Shown here piece by piece: positions 20,560 to 31,085 of a DNA stretch of 64,000 bases. Source of the stretch: Marchantia polymorpha subsp. ruderalis (lineage: Eukaryota > Streptophyta > Marchantiopsida > Marchantiales > Marchantiaceae). The translations under genes and the position numbers were made by a program. The stretch covers positions 24,864,501-24,928,500 of the forward strand of contig AP031353.1 in NCBI GenBank assembly GCA_037833965.1, in the 5' to 3' direction. Each line of letters begins with the position of its first letter. Position 1 is the stretch's first letter. The notes under the pieces were generated by a model. It saw only the letters and a list, made by a program, of their open reading frames with translations. It did no database searches and was not told the origin of the DNA.

Positions 20560-20830
20560 TAATGAGAAATCATCATTGTACAGTACTTTTTAGTTTATAG
20601 TTTCCATTAAAGCACTAATCAATAGTGAGTCACATCACTTAAAGGTATACGATAACAAACATCGATTACAGTTGTTTGAAAAGAAACCGTTATACATATC
20701 CAAGCTAAATAAATAGCAGCAGTTTTGCATAAACCCGTAAGATTAGAACGTGAAAGTGTTCAGCCATCCAGCTAAATACTTATAGATTTTTACATTAGAA
20801 TCCTTTAAATATCTTCTGTTTATTTGTTCT
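20560..20830 (+). repeat. 5' half of a B-type unit (unit G)
   Basis: It matches the promoter side of B1: ACATCGATTACAGTTGTTTG, then GCATAAACCCGTAAG at about 20727-20741, AAGTGTTCAGCC, and the pyrimidine tract ending TTGTTCTAG. After that acceptor-like TAG the similarity stops; no peptide frame or core follows in this orientation. It is a truncated unit. Confidence 0.75.
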
Positions 20831-21143
20831 AGATCTAAGTCCAAAAAATTCACCCTTCATGAGGATGTTATAAACATTTCGATGTATAGAAAAATAATTC
20901 AGAGTTGCAATTGTCGGTAAAGATAGAGTTGAAAACTCTTTTTCATTAACTGTCATGTAATAGAATGAACAATGGTATAGCAAAGCATATATAATTTAAG
21001 TCATGATTAATTTATTGCTCAGCCAAAGATATTGGAAAAATTACTCTATTTTCTTTATTATATTTATTTGTGTTTATATCAAGTCAATCTTGCTTTTTTT
21101 TTAACTACAGTTCCTTTCTATATCATTATAGATAGACCAATTT

Positions 21144-21189
21144 AGCTAACTGAGGAGTTGAACCTCAAAAATGGTCCGCCTTAGCTGCC
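21144..21189 (-). other. 46-nt tRNA-half-like core, unit C1
   Basis: Minus-strand core preceded by GATTTTTGTAG. Both stems are intact, the last T-stem pair becoming a T-G wobble; loop TTCAACT. It lies about 250 bases after the C1 frame. Confidence 0.88.
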
Positions 21190-21441
21190 TACAAAAATCC
21201 AATCAAAATACTTAATCCGAAAAAGCAAGTTTCAAATATGGAAAAAAGAAATCACTAAATTGGATCTGTACAAAAGAACAAATTATGTCAGAATAATTTG
21301 GATATACATCAGCTGCACCAAAATATAAATCAAATCAAACAAAATAACAACTCTGTATATAAAATACTCATTAATTAGGCCAGCATCACAAAACAAATAA
21401 TTTTTTTATGTGCATAATATATACATGGTTGTAATCCTGGA

Positions 21442-21606
21442 TCATAACTGATTCCAAGCTTGTGAAAACACAATAGCTAGTAACCATAGTAAGAGTATCA
21501 ATGCATTTTTAGTTTCAATGGACACCTCATAGTTTAGTATAACATGAAAATCAAGTGAGATCAACAACAAAACTAGAACTATGAACAATTTGTTAAAAAT
21601 ACCCAT
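21442..21606 (-). CDS. small two-pass hydrophobic protein, unit C1
   Basis: I chose the ATG at 21606 (MGIFNKLF), homologous to C2; the frame opens at 21624. 54 residues: FNKLFIVLVLLLISLDFHVIL, a polar turn NYEVSIETKNA, LILLLWLLAIVF, ending SQAWNQL. Two membrane passes are likely. Upstream on the minus strand are ATAAAACCATAAGATGAG (21811-21828) and the conserved box TCATTAAGATTACCGCATCA (within 21961-21990), so promoter side, frame and core are all present: a complete unit. Confidence 0.5.
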   Translation of the reverse strand: MGIFNKLFIVLVLLLISLDFHVILNYEVSIETKNALILLLWLLAIVFSQAWNQL

Positions 21607-21960
21607 AGTTGTGAACAATGACAAACACTAACTATAATGTAAAATGTTAACAAAACACTAACTGCAATGTAAAATATAAACAAAATCAGCTACAAGGTTA
21701 AAGCAGAATAATGCTATGACAAATATAAACGCAATGCATACAACAACGAAATGGCAGAAAACTAAAGTAAGAGTGGAGTGTTTACATGAAATCATGTATA
21801 TGATTTCATTCTCATCTTATGGTTTTATTCAAAACTGTTGTTTCAATAGTTACTTGGAAAAAGAAATCGTTGAGTTCCTTGTATTCGAATGATACTTAAT
21901 ATCATTCAAATGAGGATGGGCTTTAATGCAGAGATTGATGGCTTTAATGCTATCCATAAA

Positions 21961-21990
21961 GTACAATGATGCGGTAATCTTAATGACATA
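21961..21990 (-). promoter_or_regulatory. conserved upstream box of unit C1
   Basis: On the minus strand: TATGTCATTAAGATTACCGC followed by ATCATTGTAC. Close versions precede C2 (about 33719-33748, minus), C3 (18683-18708) and E2 (about 40143-40168), and a weaker one precedes D (about 17657-17682, minus). The spacing to the TATA-like motif is about 130 bases here. Conservation across subfamilies suggests a shared promoter element. Confidence 0.45.
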
Positions 21991-22129
21991 AAAGACAAAT
22001 AATTCAAAAAATTAAGAATTTCGCTTCCTGGTAATGTAAACATTTCCATTTAATTATGTCGCTCGGACACAACAATCTTGAATCGTCTTGAATCTTGAAT
22101 CAACAATCTTGAATCGTCTTGAACATGAT

Positions 22130-22870
22130 TTTAATTGGAAGGAAACATCATTCGCAATAGGGGAAAAGAGAAATAATTAGAGAAGTAATCACAAAAATAT
22201 ACACTATCATCAATATAAGCAAGAAGAATACATCTGAGATGTAAAATAGTTTAAGTTGAAAGCAATAGAGATCAAGCTTACGTAAAAAAACTAGTTAGTA
22301 ATCAATTTAACATTATTACAAACTGTAGAGCATTATGAGTCAAAGTAAAAACTTCTTCCATGATTTTTAAGCACACTAACAAATTATTAGAGCATGAGGA
22401 GGTAGAAAATGTGCAAGTCATAGGATAATTAGAACTGAAAATCGAATGAGAGTCAAAATCTACCAATATGATTGATTGGGGAAAAATGAACAATTATTCT
22501 GAGAATATTAATGTTGAATAACTTTCAATCTCACAAAATGAGACTCAGTCTGGTTTACTTGCAATTTAGCTAAAAATCGAACTTGAAGTAAAATTCAACT
22601 TTGATAAGAAGGACTTAACACGCATTTTTTCTACAAATTATTAGATTTTTCTCATGCATTTCAACTTTAATTTACAATCATTATACGCTAAACCATAAAT
22701 CAACGAACTATGAATATACTTAATGAAGTGATCTAAAACATATAAAGCTTAAAATTTTTTCTATATATGTTCTTTAGAAATGAAGAATATAGCTCCTTGA
22801 TATGTACCACAGGAGTTGATTAAAAAACAAATTGAAAAATTATTTACGGAGCTAATGAAAAACGAGAGAT
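22130..22870. other. far-upstream repeat shared with C-type units
   Basis: About 22130-22460 matches 33930-34340 and 36470-36885 (for example ATTATGAGTCAAAGTAAAAAC and GAGGTAGAAAAT...CATAGGATA). A short tandem duplication of CAACAATCTTGAATCGTCTTGAA lies just before it (about 22065-22125). No protein frame is supported. The right end is the promoter side of unit E1. Confidence 0.55.
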
Positions 22871-23061
22871 ATGCAGAAACCCATAAGCAGAGCATGTGTG
22901 AATATCCACCCATCAATTATATTACCTCTTCTTGTCATTTTTCAAGTCTTCTCATTTCGTTGCTTTGATTAATGCGTGCTCTTGTAGCAGTGCGTTACTC
23001 AGCTTACAATGCTTTTTGTTAATACTACATAAAACAATTGATTGAGTTACACTTCACAAAT

Positions 23062-23295
23062 ATGGCGTTATTTTGCTATTTGTTGTTGATATCATTACAT
23101 TTTAAAATATTACTAACCTATGAGATGTCCATACACAGGCAGGTTGCATACCTACACATACTTTATTTCCTAGCTAATGTATTTACAAAATTTGAAATCG
23201 ATTCTAATTTAAATTTACAATTTTTTATAAATTTGAGCAATGGAAGTATTTTTCTGTGTACTTCTAACAGCAAAGGAAATGAAAAATGTAATTAA
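23062..23295 (+). CDS. small hydrophobic protein, unit E1
   Basis: I chose the ATG at 23062 (MALFCYLLLISL), which matches the start context of the other units. Family features are LLLISLHFKILLTYEMSIHRQVAYL and a second run LYFLANVF; after it the usual AW is replaced by TKFEIDSN and the frame runs on 25-30 residues, so the C-terminus is probably altered. The upstream ATGCAGAAACCCATAAGCAG motif is at about 22871-22890, and a leader block TGCGTGCTCTTGTAGCAGTG is shared with E2, E3 and E4. Confidence 0.4.
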   Translation: MALFCYLLLISLHFKILLTYEMSIHRQVAYLHILYFLANVFTKFEIDSNLNLQFFINLSNGSIFLCTSNSKGNEKCN

Positions 23296-23460
23296 AAATG
23301 CTTGAATTTTATTTGAACTAAGGCTTTTGTAGCATTTTTCCCGAAATTTTCTTATTATATTTGTATGTGAATTTGTAATTTTTTAACATTATTTTTGGAA
23401 AGCTTTCTTATTTTTTTTGAGTTTTGTATTTTGGATTTGTTATTTTGTTAGAATTTTGTA

Positions 23461-23506
23461 GGCAGCTAGGGCGGATCATACTTGAGGTTCAACTCCTCAA
23501 TTAGCT
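23461..23506 (+). other. 46-nt tRNA-half-like core, unit E1
   Basis: Preceded by ATTTTGTA. The outer stem is AGCTAG/TTAGCT, where the last pair becomes a G-T wobble, so pairing is kept; inner stem TTGAGG/CCTCAA and loop TTCAACT are perfect. Downstream TATGCATGTTC is shared with E4. Confidence 0.88.
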
Positions 23507-23559
23507 ATGCATGTTCCACTTTATTTTGGTTCTAAATTAGATTTTATTTTTAAATTTTA

Positions 23560-25980
23560 TCTTTGATTAACCATGACTTTTTGAGACGAGATGCAAATGA
23601 AAATTGATTCATTGATACACCCAAAGATCTCATAAAATCTTATGTTAAGTGAAAAGAATTATGCAATCTTTGATCATTATTATGAAGCAATTAATTTTTT
23701 ATGCACCATTTTTTGCACCTTATTTTTTATTTTTTATTACTGTTTTGATTGTATTGCAGGATACTTTTTGTCAACATCATCAAATTCAACAGCTGAATCT
23801 GTAAAACTCTCTTTAAAATGAATCAATTATATTCTAATATTGTCCAATGAACTACTCAATTTTGTGGATAGATTGTCATTGTGGCAAATAACAACTTAAA
23901 AAGCTCTTACTGTGTTTTTTTCTGTCGCATCAATTACATCATGTCTAGTAAATCTTAGCATGTGCATAACAAATCAAAATGCTGGAATATATTATCCCCT
24001 TCTTAAAAACCAATATACTTGGTATAATAACAATACATAAGTCTGATTAACTGATACAAGATTGATACGTGGAGACAAAAAAAATTAATTTATTTTGGAA
24101 CTTTTTGTTTCTTGAATGAATGAACTTTTTCCTGTATATCTCAAAAAAGTTTCAAAAAATTGCAGTAATGAAGGCATTCAAAATCAATCCGGGTGGTTTG
24201 AAATTTTTATCAGTGATTTTCATACTGTGCTTTGCCCATAGTTCATGATTATTGTTTTTTCTAAGTATGAACAAATGTGCCTAGATATCACAATAGCCAA
24301 ACCGTGCTTATGTCAGAAGCCCAAAGCACTCTGTGGGCCAACAATGCAGAACATTGATAACAATCCAAACTGCCATAGCTTTGCAGGACTACTTCAATTC
24401 ATTCCAGAAGTTAAAATTTCATTTCTTCTGTAGTTGTGAAGTCATGAACAGCAAAAATTAGTAAAATCTGAAGAAACATTCAAGTGAAGATACTTAAAAA
24501 ACAAAAATGAGTTTTAATCCCTGACTGGGTCTCCAGGAAGTCACATAGTTGGATTTTCCGTTGTTATTGGTCTACCTACAGAAATGTGCTTTTTAAACAT
24601 ATGTAATACACTTTGCGTTGAAGTCAGAGCATCATAGGATTGCGTGTAAGGTGATTTAATTATGAATAGATCAGGGCATTAGCATACACAGAGTTTCATA
24701 TCACGATGGAGATTTGAATGAAAGTGGATGTTTGAAAGTCATCAATGGCATCATCAAATCTCAAGCTTGAACATGTTAGCAACCGATGTCTAAGATGTCA
24801 GTAAAGTTGATGTTAAGTTTGAGGTCTTTCAAGCGTTTGAAGTAAATGCAAATATTTGGATATGCAAATTATTATTTTCTTTTTTATTTCAAAAAGGTAC
24901 ATTTCAAAATACTCTATTTCAATCTCTTCAGAATATAAAGCAGATATCTTACATTTTAATACACCATCCACATATTGTGAAACGCACAATTAGGAAGGTT
25001 GATCCAATAAATCACTCCACTTGCTACGAAGTGATCTGTTTCTTATTCATAGCCAAGTGATGATATAAATCATGATGCCAATAATGGCTGACATGCTTGC
25101 CATTATTCATACTAGCTTTTTAGTGCCGACGATTTCAAAAGAGAATCGCTATCTGACCCAATTTTCAGTCAACAAGTCTAACTCTAAAATACAAGGTATA
25201 GCATCTATCTTGCTTGCTTTGGCCATTTCATGCCTCAGTCTAGTCTCTTATGAACAAAATGTTTTATTTAGAGTACGTTGTTTGTATGGATATCTGAGAT
25301 TACCTTGAGCCATGCGTTTTTCATCGCTGCAGCAATTTTTGATCAAGATCGTGACCTAATTGAGTAACCATTATGATCATCACATAATTGTACTTTATAT
25401 TAGCAATAAAAGAATGATCGTACCTTTATATGCATGATGCAGTGATAAAATAATTCCTGAGAAAACATAGACTGCAAAGATATCATTTATTAGTAAGATA
25501 ATTATTTAATTCATTTGTTCAAAAGAAGCATTTCATGTTTGTCCGATTTTCCTTCCCTTTGAGGAAGCGCAAAGTAGTTTCACAATAGATTGTTTGCTAA
25601 TTCATTTAAGAGAAAAGCAAATTAGAAATTTTGATAAGAGTAGCTGGGCATTATGACTAGATAATCATAATGACAGGTCATAATTATGACCTGTCTTCAA
25701 GTTGGCATTTAATATTAAATGATTGTGAATAAAATCAATAATATATATACACAACTTACTAACATATGAAATACTTTTCCAAGTTAATCAAAAAATTGCT
25801 CCCGTATAATCCCATACTTTTAGAATGTGAAAGAGTCCACGCAACCATACAAATAATTCTGAAATTTCATAGTAGTTTCCTATAATTTGCGTTTCTCTAT
25901 TTGCTTTGGTGCGTCATTCTAGTTTGATCTTTATTTTATACTTTGCAAGTTATTAACGTCTGGAGCAAGCTTGTTGTGTT
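23560..25980. other. long AT-rich stretch without a supported gene
   Basis: About 24080-24660 is a repeat also present inverted at about 54640-55200 and, in part, at 56870-57070. It shares ACAAATGTGCC and AGAAGCCCAAAGCACTC words with repeat R, suggesting it is an old upstream part of the unit family. I see no protein or RNA gene in the rest. A perfect palindrome at 25672-25695 is listed separately. Confidence 0.5.
25672..25695. repeat. 24-bp perfect palindrome
   Basis: GACAGGTCATAA followed directly by its exact complement. Perfect dyad symmetry without spacer could be a cruciform or a dimeric protein site; nothing nearby says which. Confidence 0.9.
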
Positions 25981-25987
25981 CATAGAT

Positions 25988-26152
25988 ATGGCTTTTTAGC
26001 ATGAAATGTCCATAATTATGGTTGTATTGTTGATGTTATTAGTATTTCATATTTTAAAACACTATGATATAAGCGTTTACATGCAGTTTGCATATCTAGT
26101 TTTATTATGTTTACTTAGTATTGTTTTTTATAAAGCTTCTGATGTTCTATGA
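25988..26152 (+). pseudogene. decayed small hydrophobic protein, unit F
   Basis: From ATGGCTTTT the frame stops early, then continues as MSIIMVVLLMLLVFHILKHY, DISVYMQFAYLVLLCLLSIVF and KASDVL. This is B-like: compare VYHVLVNYEMNTYMRIAYMI. The signature NYEM has become HYDI. The core that follows is well preserved. Confidence 0.65.
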
Positions 26153-26429
26153 TTTCAATTGTGTAAACTTGTACAGTTATTGAATATAGTACATTCATTA
26201 CATGGATATTATGAATTGTGTCTGTTTATAATAACCTGAAAATTTGGACTTGGAGTTCAAATTTTGAAAAAAATTCACCATCCAAATTATGATTATTATA
26301 TTATGTCCATTTAGTACAAATGTATTTTTATATATTAGGAATATCTTTGTATTAATTTTCTTCTTTGATTTTCTGTTTTCTTATATTTGCTCAATTTTTG
26401 GGATTAATTATTTTGACAAGATTTTTGTA

Positions 26430-26475
26430 GGCGGCTAAGGCGGATCATTTTTGAGATTCAACTCCTCAATTAGCT
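26430..26475 (+). other. 46-nt tRNA-half-like core, unit F
   Basis: Preceded by GATTTTTGTAG. The outer stem and loop are perfect; the inner stem is TTGAGA/CCTCAA with one mismatch at the loop-closing pair. The core is kept although the peptide frame upstream is broken. Confidence 0.87.
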
Positions 26476-26783
26476 AATTTTCTACTGATTATTATATTTA
26501 ATGATTTTTATCTCAAAAAAATGTCCACTTAATAAATCAAAGAATATATATTTTAGAGAAAATAGAGTCATTTTTTTCACTTTCTTTAGTTAAGTAATGA
26601 AATAATCATAATGTAAATAATCCTCTGCTTTGCTAAAAAATGGTTTATTCTATTATATATCAGAGTGAATATAAGAAACTTTCCTACTTCAAATCTTTAT
26701 CGAGAAGCTGAGAATCACAACTGATTGAGTTATATGAACCAATTGGCTATAATTTGTTATCTACAGAAGAAAATAAATTATGA

Positions 26784-27237
26784 TTCCCATGTGCAATGGA
26801 AGGATCTGCCCAATTTTCATCATTTATTTATGTTGCAACTATGGTTGCAGCTTGTCTTTTTCTAGTTGCTAGAATGTTTACTCTTTTTCAGATGGTAACA
26901 TTTGTTATGAGTATCATTTCTTGGACATGTGCTGATAGAGCTTTATTAGCAGCTACTATTGCTTTAGCTTAAAGAGGTCTTAAAAAAGATTAAGCTTATT
27001 CAACAATGTCACAATTAGAATATGTGAAGTTAGCATTAGGCATCGGATCTTATAAAGCTGGTTCATTTCATCTTACTGTCCGTAATTATCCTTTGCCTCC
27101 CTGTCCGCATTCAACTACGGATTACGATACTCAATTCAATTTTCTAACACATCATATGTGGATAAAGGAATTTTTTTTTAGTTGGTGCTGCTGTTGCACA
27201 TGTTGCTAGTTTCATGGAAAAAGATTACTATGCAACA
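26784..27237 (+). pseudogene. nuclear plastid DNA (NUPT): ndhF fragment joined to psaA fragment
   Basis: 26784-about 27077 translates in one frame as decayed NdhF (chloroplast NADH dehydrogenase-like subunit 5): CAMEG, YVATMVAACLFLVARMF, then stops, then [20 protein letters not shown], against the usual [20 protein letters not shown]. About 27084-27237 matches photosystem I Psa[26 protein letters not shown], then, after a frame change, [19 protein letters not shown]. These genes are not neighbours in known plastomes, so this is a rearranged or composite insertion. Two internal stops in the ndhF part show it is a fossil. It abuts copy A of the divergent gene pair. Confidence 0.88.
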
Positions 27238-27299
27238 TCTTAATAAAACAATATTTTGAATAGAACATAGAAAGCTTCGGTAATATGACAACATATGAA

Positions 27300-28192
27300 T
27301 GTATGGCTCCGAGTACACACTTGCTTCCTCATCTTCGGTCGACTTACACACGAAGATAAGCAGCAGCCAAAACGCAGAGTTGCAACTCATACTCAGCACT
27401 TGTTGGATCTTGTGCTCTTCTCTCTCATTTGTGTCAGGAATTCCTGACGTACCTTCAAAGCGCACCAAGGATATATACGGAGAAGACGAGGTGGGTTGCA
27501 GTGAGTCCGATGCAACAGATCCAAAGAATCTCGCAAAGATGCGCTCGTTGACCAGGCGGTTAATTGCAACGGTGAACTCTCTAATTGTACCGGTGATTTT
27601 AAAACTTTTGAATCTCGAACAACCGTTGTTCTCGTCAGGAATATCAAGCTAGTTGATGAAAAGAAAATGAATCAGAATTGTTTCAACTTGAAGATCAACT
27701 ACTCATTGCTGCCAGCTCAGCTGACAACAGTTCAGTAGCATAGTTTTCAAAAGATTGAAATTCTTCAAGGATGATGAGACCTCGAGGAATAGATATACGT
27801 TGTCAGTCTTCAGTAGATCGGATCTCTGTGACACATCCGTTGCGTAGTGTCTTTTCGGGCATTTCATGTGCCATGAAAGATTTCAAACTGATACGTGTCA
27901 AGATGCGAATCCAGCACAACTCCAAGCCCTGGAGATGAGTCAAATTTGAGCTCTGACATTGATTTATAGCGTCACGCTGCTAGTTGCAAGACACCGGTCC
28001 TTGCAACTAGGTCAAGATTCGCTGCCGAGTACCCAGTGCTACTTGTATAAATCCTCGCTGTGCAGACCTTTGAGCTGCATTTGCTGGAAGGTGAGGACCT
28101 CCAAGTTCTCTTGTGGTTTTGGAGCTTTCCACTCTGCACAAATCAACTAATCGGACCTCACGGCTATTATCGCTCCATTCTGTAGCCGACAT
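27300..28192 (-). pseudogene. unrecognised gene, copy A (minus member of divergent pair), truncated
   Basis: The minus strand carries GCSRFKSFKITGTIREFTVA, INRLVNERIF, SGIPDTNEREEHKI and MSCNSAFWLLLIFVC, in one frame interrupted by a stop. Similarity to copies B and C ends at the word SEPY (about 27303), where unrelated sequence leading to the plastid fragment begins; the 3' part of the gene is therefore missing. I recognise no family. The upstream segment (ATDVSQRSDLLKTDNVY...) is open in this copy. Confidence 0.6.
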
Positions 28193-28263
28193 CGGCCACC
28201 AAGTTTTGTGTGGTTCTGAGGTAATTCTCAGATCGAAGTGACAGTCTGTAGTTGGTCATTACG

Positions 28264-28419
28264 ATGGACTCCGGAACAGGGAATGATACTGAGTCTTACA
28301 TTTGTCAATTATTGGGCAAGAATATCATCGGCTACATCACGATTGCTATGTCTGGTTTGGGAGTCATTGTACCAGGATACTATTTTATCTCAAGGTTGTA
28401 TCAAATCAAAGTCATGTAG
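28264..28419 (+). pseudogene. unrecognised gene, copy A (plus member of divergent pair), truncated
   Basis: Starts MDSGTGNDTESYICQLLG, a hydrophilic cysteine-bearing head, then one membrane segment (YITIAMSGLGVIVPGYY), then ISRLYQIKVM, where it is cut by the 5' edge of unit B2. Copies B and C continue with ENQIRERYARHILHSQ-type sequence. The two members are divergently oriented with about 70 bp between their starts, so they may have shared a promoter. Confidence 0.6.
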
Positions 28420-28620
28420 CAAATAGCAGCAGTTTGCATAAACCCATAAGTTGAGAACGTGGAAGTGTTCAGCCAACCACCTAAATACTGCTAGAATTTG
28501 CCATTCAAATCCTCTTATCATCTTCTGTTTATTTCTTCTAGTGCTTTAATACTCTTTCTCTTTTTTATTTTACTTTCATTCTATTTTTCATTTAAGCAAG
28601 CTTTATTTCTGATCCTAATT

Positions 28621-28785
28621 ATGGCTTTTGTGCATGATTTGTTTGTAATTTTGGTGACATTGTTGATATTTTATGTATACCATGTTCTTGTAAATTATGA
28701 GATGAATACTTACATGCGAATTGCATATATGATTTTACTATGGGTACTTACTGTTGTTTTCAAACGAGCCTGGAAATTTTTTTGA
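28621..28785 (+). CDS. small two-pass hydrophobic protein, unit B2
   Basis: 54 residues from MAFVHDLF; it differs from B1 at only about three residues in this stretch (V/I, F/Y, T/K), ending FKRAWKFF. Layout: hydrophobic run, NYEMNTYMR turn, hydrophobic run, C-terminal RAWKFF. Upstream is the pyrimidine-rich TTCTTCTAG acceptor-like site as in B1. Unrecognised family. Confidence 0.45.
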   Translation: MAFVHDLFVILVTLLIFYVYHVLVNYEMNTYMRIAYMILLWVLTVVFKRAWKFF

Positions 28786-29027
28786 TTTGACCTTATCTTT
28801 TTTGTATACTTTTTTAATGTAAAGTTTGTATGATGTATTTAGGATGATAAAAGAAGCTTGTATTAATAGCAAGTTAAAAATTTTGCTTTGAGTTACAAAT
28901 TTGTAGAATTGTAAAAAAATTAAATGCAAAACCACAAGTAATATTTTTACATATCTTTACATCATTTTATTTTTTTTTCTCTTTTTTCTCTTTTTTTCGC
29001 ATTAACTATTTTGATTAGTTTTTTGTA

Positions 29028-29073
29028 GGCAGCTAAGGCGGACCATACTTGAGGTTCAACTCCTCAATTAGCT
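29028..29073 (+). other. 46-nt tRNA-half-like core, unit B2
   Basis: Perfect consensus: GGC, AGCTAA, GGCGGACCATAC, TTGAGG, TTCAACT, CCTCAA, TTAGCT. GGTTCAACTCC is also a near match to the tRNA B-box consensus. Preceded by TTTTTTGTAG. Confidence 0.92.
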
Positions 29074-29162
29074 ACAATCAAAATATATTTGCAATAATAT
29101 AAGAGATATTATTCAGGGCAAAATACATTAAAAAAGAAGATAATATCTGTCAATGAACCAGA

Positions 29163-29196
<34 letters not shown>
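29163..29196. repeat. (AT)n microsatellite
   Basis: An uninterrupted AT run inside the 3' flank shared by B1 and B2. B1 has a shorter run at the matching place. Confidence 0.9.
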
Positions 29197-29197
<1 letters not shown>

Positions 29198-29370
29198 GCC
29201 ATTATAAATAAGTATTTACATAATTAAATAATTAATATCTGCTATTTGATCTTAATTTATAATCTTTTCAAAATCATATTTGCTATATTTATAATTGTCT
29301 AAAAAATAATTTCCTATTGAAGATATGAAAAACAAAAATTGTGAACCAATTAAACTTTGTTAACCTACTT

Positions 29371-29474
29371 TAGACACAAATAATAAATGTCAATGATGAA
29401 TCTGAATTTTAATTCTGAATTTTTATAGATTGTTGAAATTTTATACCCCATTGAATTTCATAACTTTGTGTCTA
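29371..29474. mobile_element. short TA-flanked MITE, copy 1
   Basis: About 100 bp bounded by TA on each side, with terminal inverted repeats GACACAAATAATAAATGTCA and its near complement ending TTTGTGTC. Related copies lie at 49376-49489 and 51803-51906. TA duplication and a GACACGAA...TTCGTGTC terminus suggest a Tc1/mariner-type (Stowaway-like) non-autonomous element; no transposase is present. Confidence 0.65.
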
Positions 29475-29729
29475 TAATCTAGTCCTCATAGTCCTATAAT
29501 CTAGTCCTCATAACTTCGTGTCGATGAGGACTAGATTCTGTGCTGTGCTTTGGCAAAACTAAGCTATAATAAATTAAATGATAGAAAATGAATTTATGAT
29601 CAATGACAACATTTACACGTGATAGTAGGCTAAGTTTCTTCGATTATACATAACACTTGCATCAACAACGAACCCTTAGATCATGCATCTTCTTGTAGGT
29701 AGACAATATAAACATAGAAGAAAACTATG

Positions 29730-30983
29730 TTAAGTTTTGTGTTGATTGCAATATCTAAAATCAAAAAATAGTTTTTCTTCTATCTTATATGTATAAAGAT
29801 CTACTACAAAATTCCATAGCAAGGATAACATATACAGAGTTTCAGAACTCAAATGTGCATTACTCACGAATCCTCTTGATTGATTTGAGCTAACAATTGA
29901 TTGACTTGAGCGAACACTGGTGCATCTTGAAAATTGAGAAACCTTCTCAAAGATTCTGTGTCCACCTTCTACCCTAATCCCCTTGCTGCTAACGAGTTGC
30001 TCCTTGCCATTGAAGCGGAAGTTTGTGTCGCTATGTGAATCCAGGATGTTGCTTCTCCCCAACTCGATAAACAGTATTCTTTCCACATTCACCAAACTTT
30101 GGAGGTTCAAAATCCTGTGACTGTATGGCTCCAAGTACACACTTGCTTCCTCATCTTCGGTCGACTTACAGTCGAAGATAAGCAGCAGCCAAAACGCAGA
30201 ATTGCAACTCATACTTAGCACTTGTGGGATCTTGCACTCTTCTCTCTCACTTGTGTCAGGAATTCCTGACCTACCTTCCAAGCGCACCAATATATATACG
30301 GAGAAGACGAGGTGGGTTGCTGCGAGTCCGATCCAACAGAATCAAAGAATCTCGCAATGATGCGCTCGTTGACCAGGCGGTTGGTTGCAACGGTGAACTC
30401 TCAAATTGTACCGGTGATTTGAATCTCGAACAATCGTTTTTCTCGTCAGGAATATCAAGCTCGTTGATGAAAAGAAAATGAATCAGAATTGTTTCAACTT
30501 GAAGATTAACTACTCATTCCTGCCAGCTCAGCTGACAGCAGTTCAGTTGCATACTTTTCAAAAGATTGAAATTCTTCAAGGATGATGAGACCTCGATAAA
30601 TAGGTATGCGTTGTAAGTCTTCAGTAGATCGGATCTCTATGACACATCCGTTGTGCAATGTCTTTTCGGGCATTTTAAGTGCCATGGAAGATTTCAAACT
30701 GATACCTGTCAAGATGCGAATCCAGCACAACTCCAAACCCTGGAGATGGTCTCAGATCGATGAATCAAAACTGAGCACTGACTTTGATAAAAACCGTCAC
30801 GCTGCTAGCTGCAAGACACTGGTGCTTGCAATGGTCAAGATTCGCTTCCGAGTACCCAGTGCTACTTGTATAAATCCTAGCTGTGCAGACCTTTGAGCTG
30901 CATTTGATGGAAGCTGAGGACTTCCAAGTTCTCTTGTGTTTCGGAGCTTTCCACTCTGTACAAATCAGCTGATCGGACCTCAC
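29730..30983 (-). pseudogene. unrecognised gene, copy B (minus member of divergent pair)
   Basis: The longest piece (29730-30290) contains SGIPDTSEREECKIPQ, MSCNSAFWLLLIFDC, SLVNVERILFIELGRSN, NFRFNGKEQLV and RIFEKVSQFSRC, all shared with copy C, then a tail not found in C. The upstream pieces (about 30506-30983) share SDQLIC.EWKAP and KVCTARIYTSSTG. A small deletion relative to A and C shifts the frame near 30410, so the gene is broken. Hydrophobic WLLLIFDC may be a membrane or core strand. Family unknown. Confidence 0.6.
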
Positions 30984-31085
30984 GGCTATTATCGCTCCAT
31001 TCTGTAGCCGACATAGGCCACCAAGTTTTTTGTAGGTCTGAGGTGATTCTCAGATCTAAGCGACAGTCTGTAGTTGGTCATTACG

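Larger units (their letters stand above)
28418..29222 (+). repeat. unit B2, nearly the same as B1
   Basis: Matches B1 from AAATAGCA at about 28420 through the TATA-like GCATAAACCCATAAG (28435-28449), peptide frame and core, and on to AGCCATTATAAAT near 29210. The left edge falls exactly where copy A of the gene pair is cut, so B2 arrived with a rearrangement. It lacks the far-upstream boxes that B1 and G carry. Confidence 0.85.

Noticed and set aside
26430-26480. Core hairpin followed by CTAAT as a Helitron 3' end
   Set aside because: A hairpin followed by CTRR occurs in a few copies only; the bases after TTAGCT differ between subfamilies, and the outer stem is not a Helitron feature.
29028-29073. 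Complete tRNA gene
   Set aside because: No D arm, anticodon arm or plausible A box; only 12 nt lie between the two stems.
28418-29222. Unit B2 as a clean transposon insertion into gene-pair copy A
   Set aside because: The rest of the plus gene is not found on the far side of B2 and no target duplication is visible; a rearrangement fits better.
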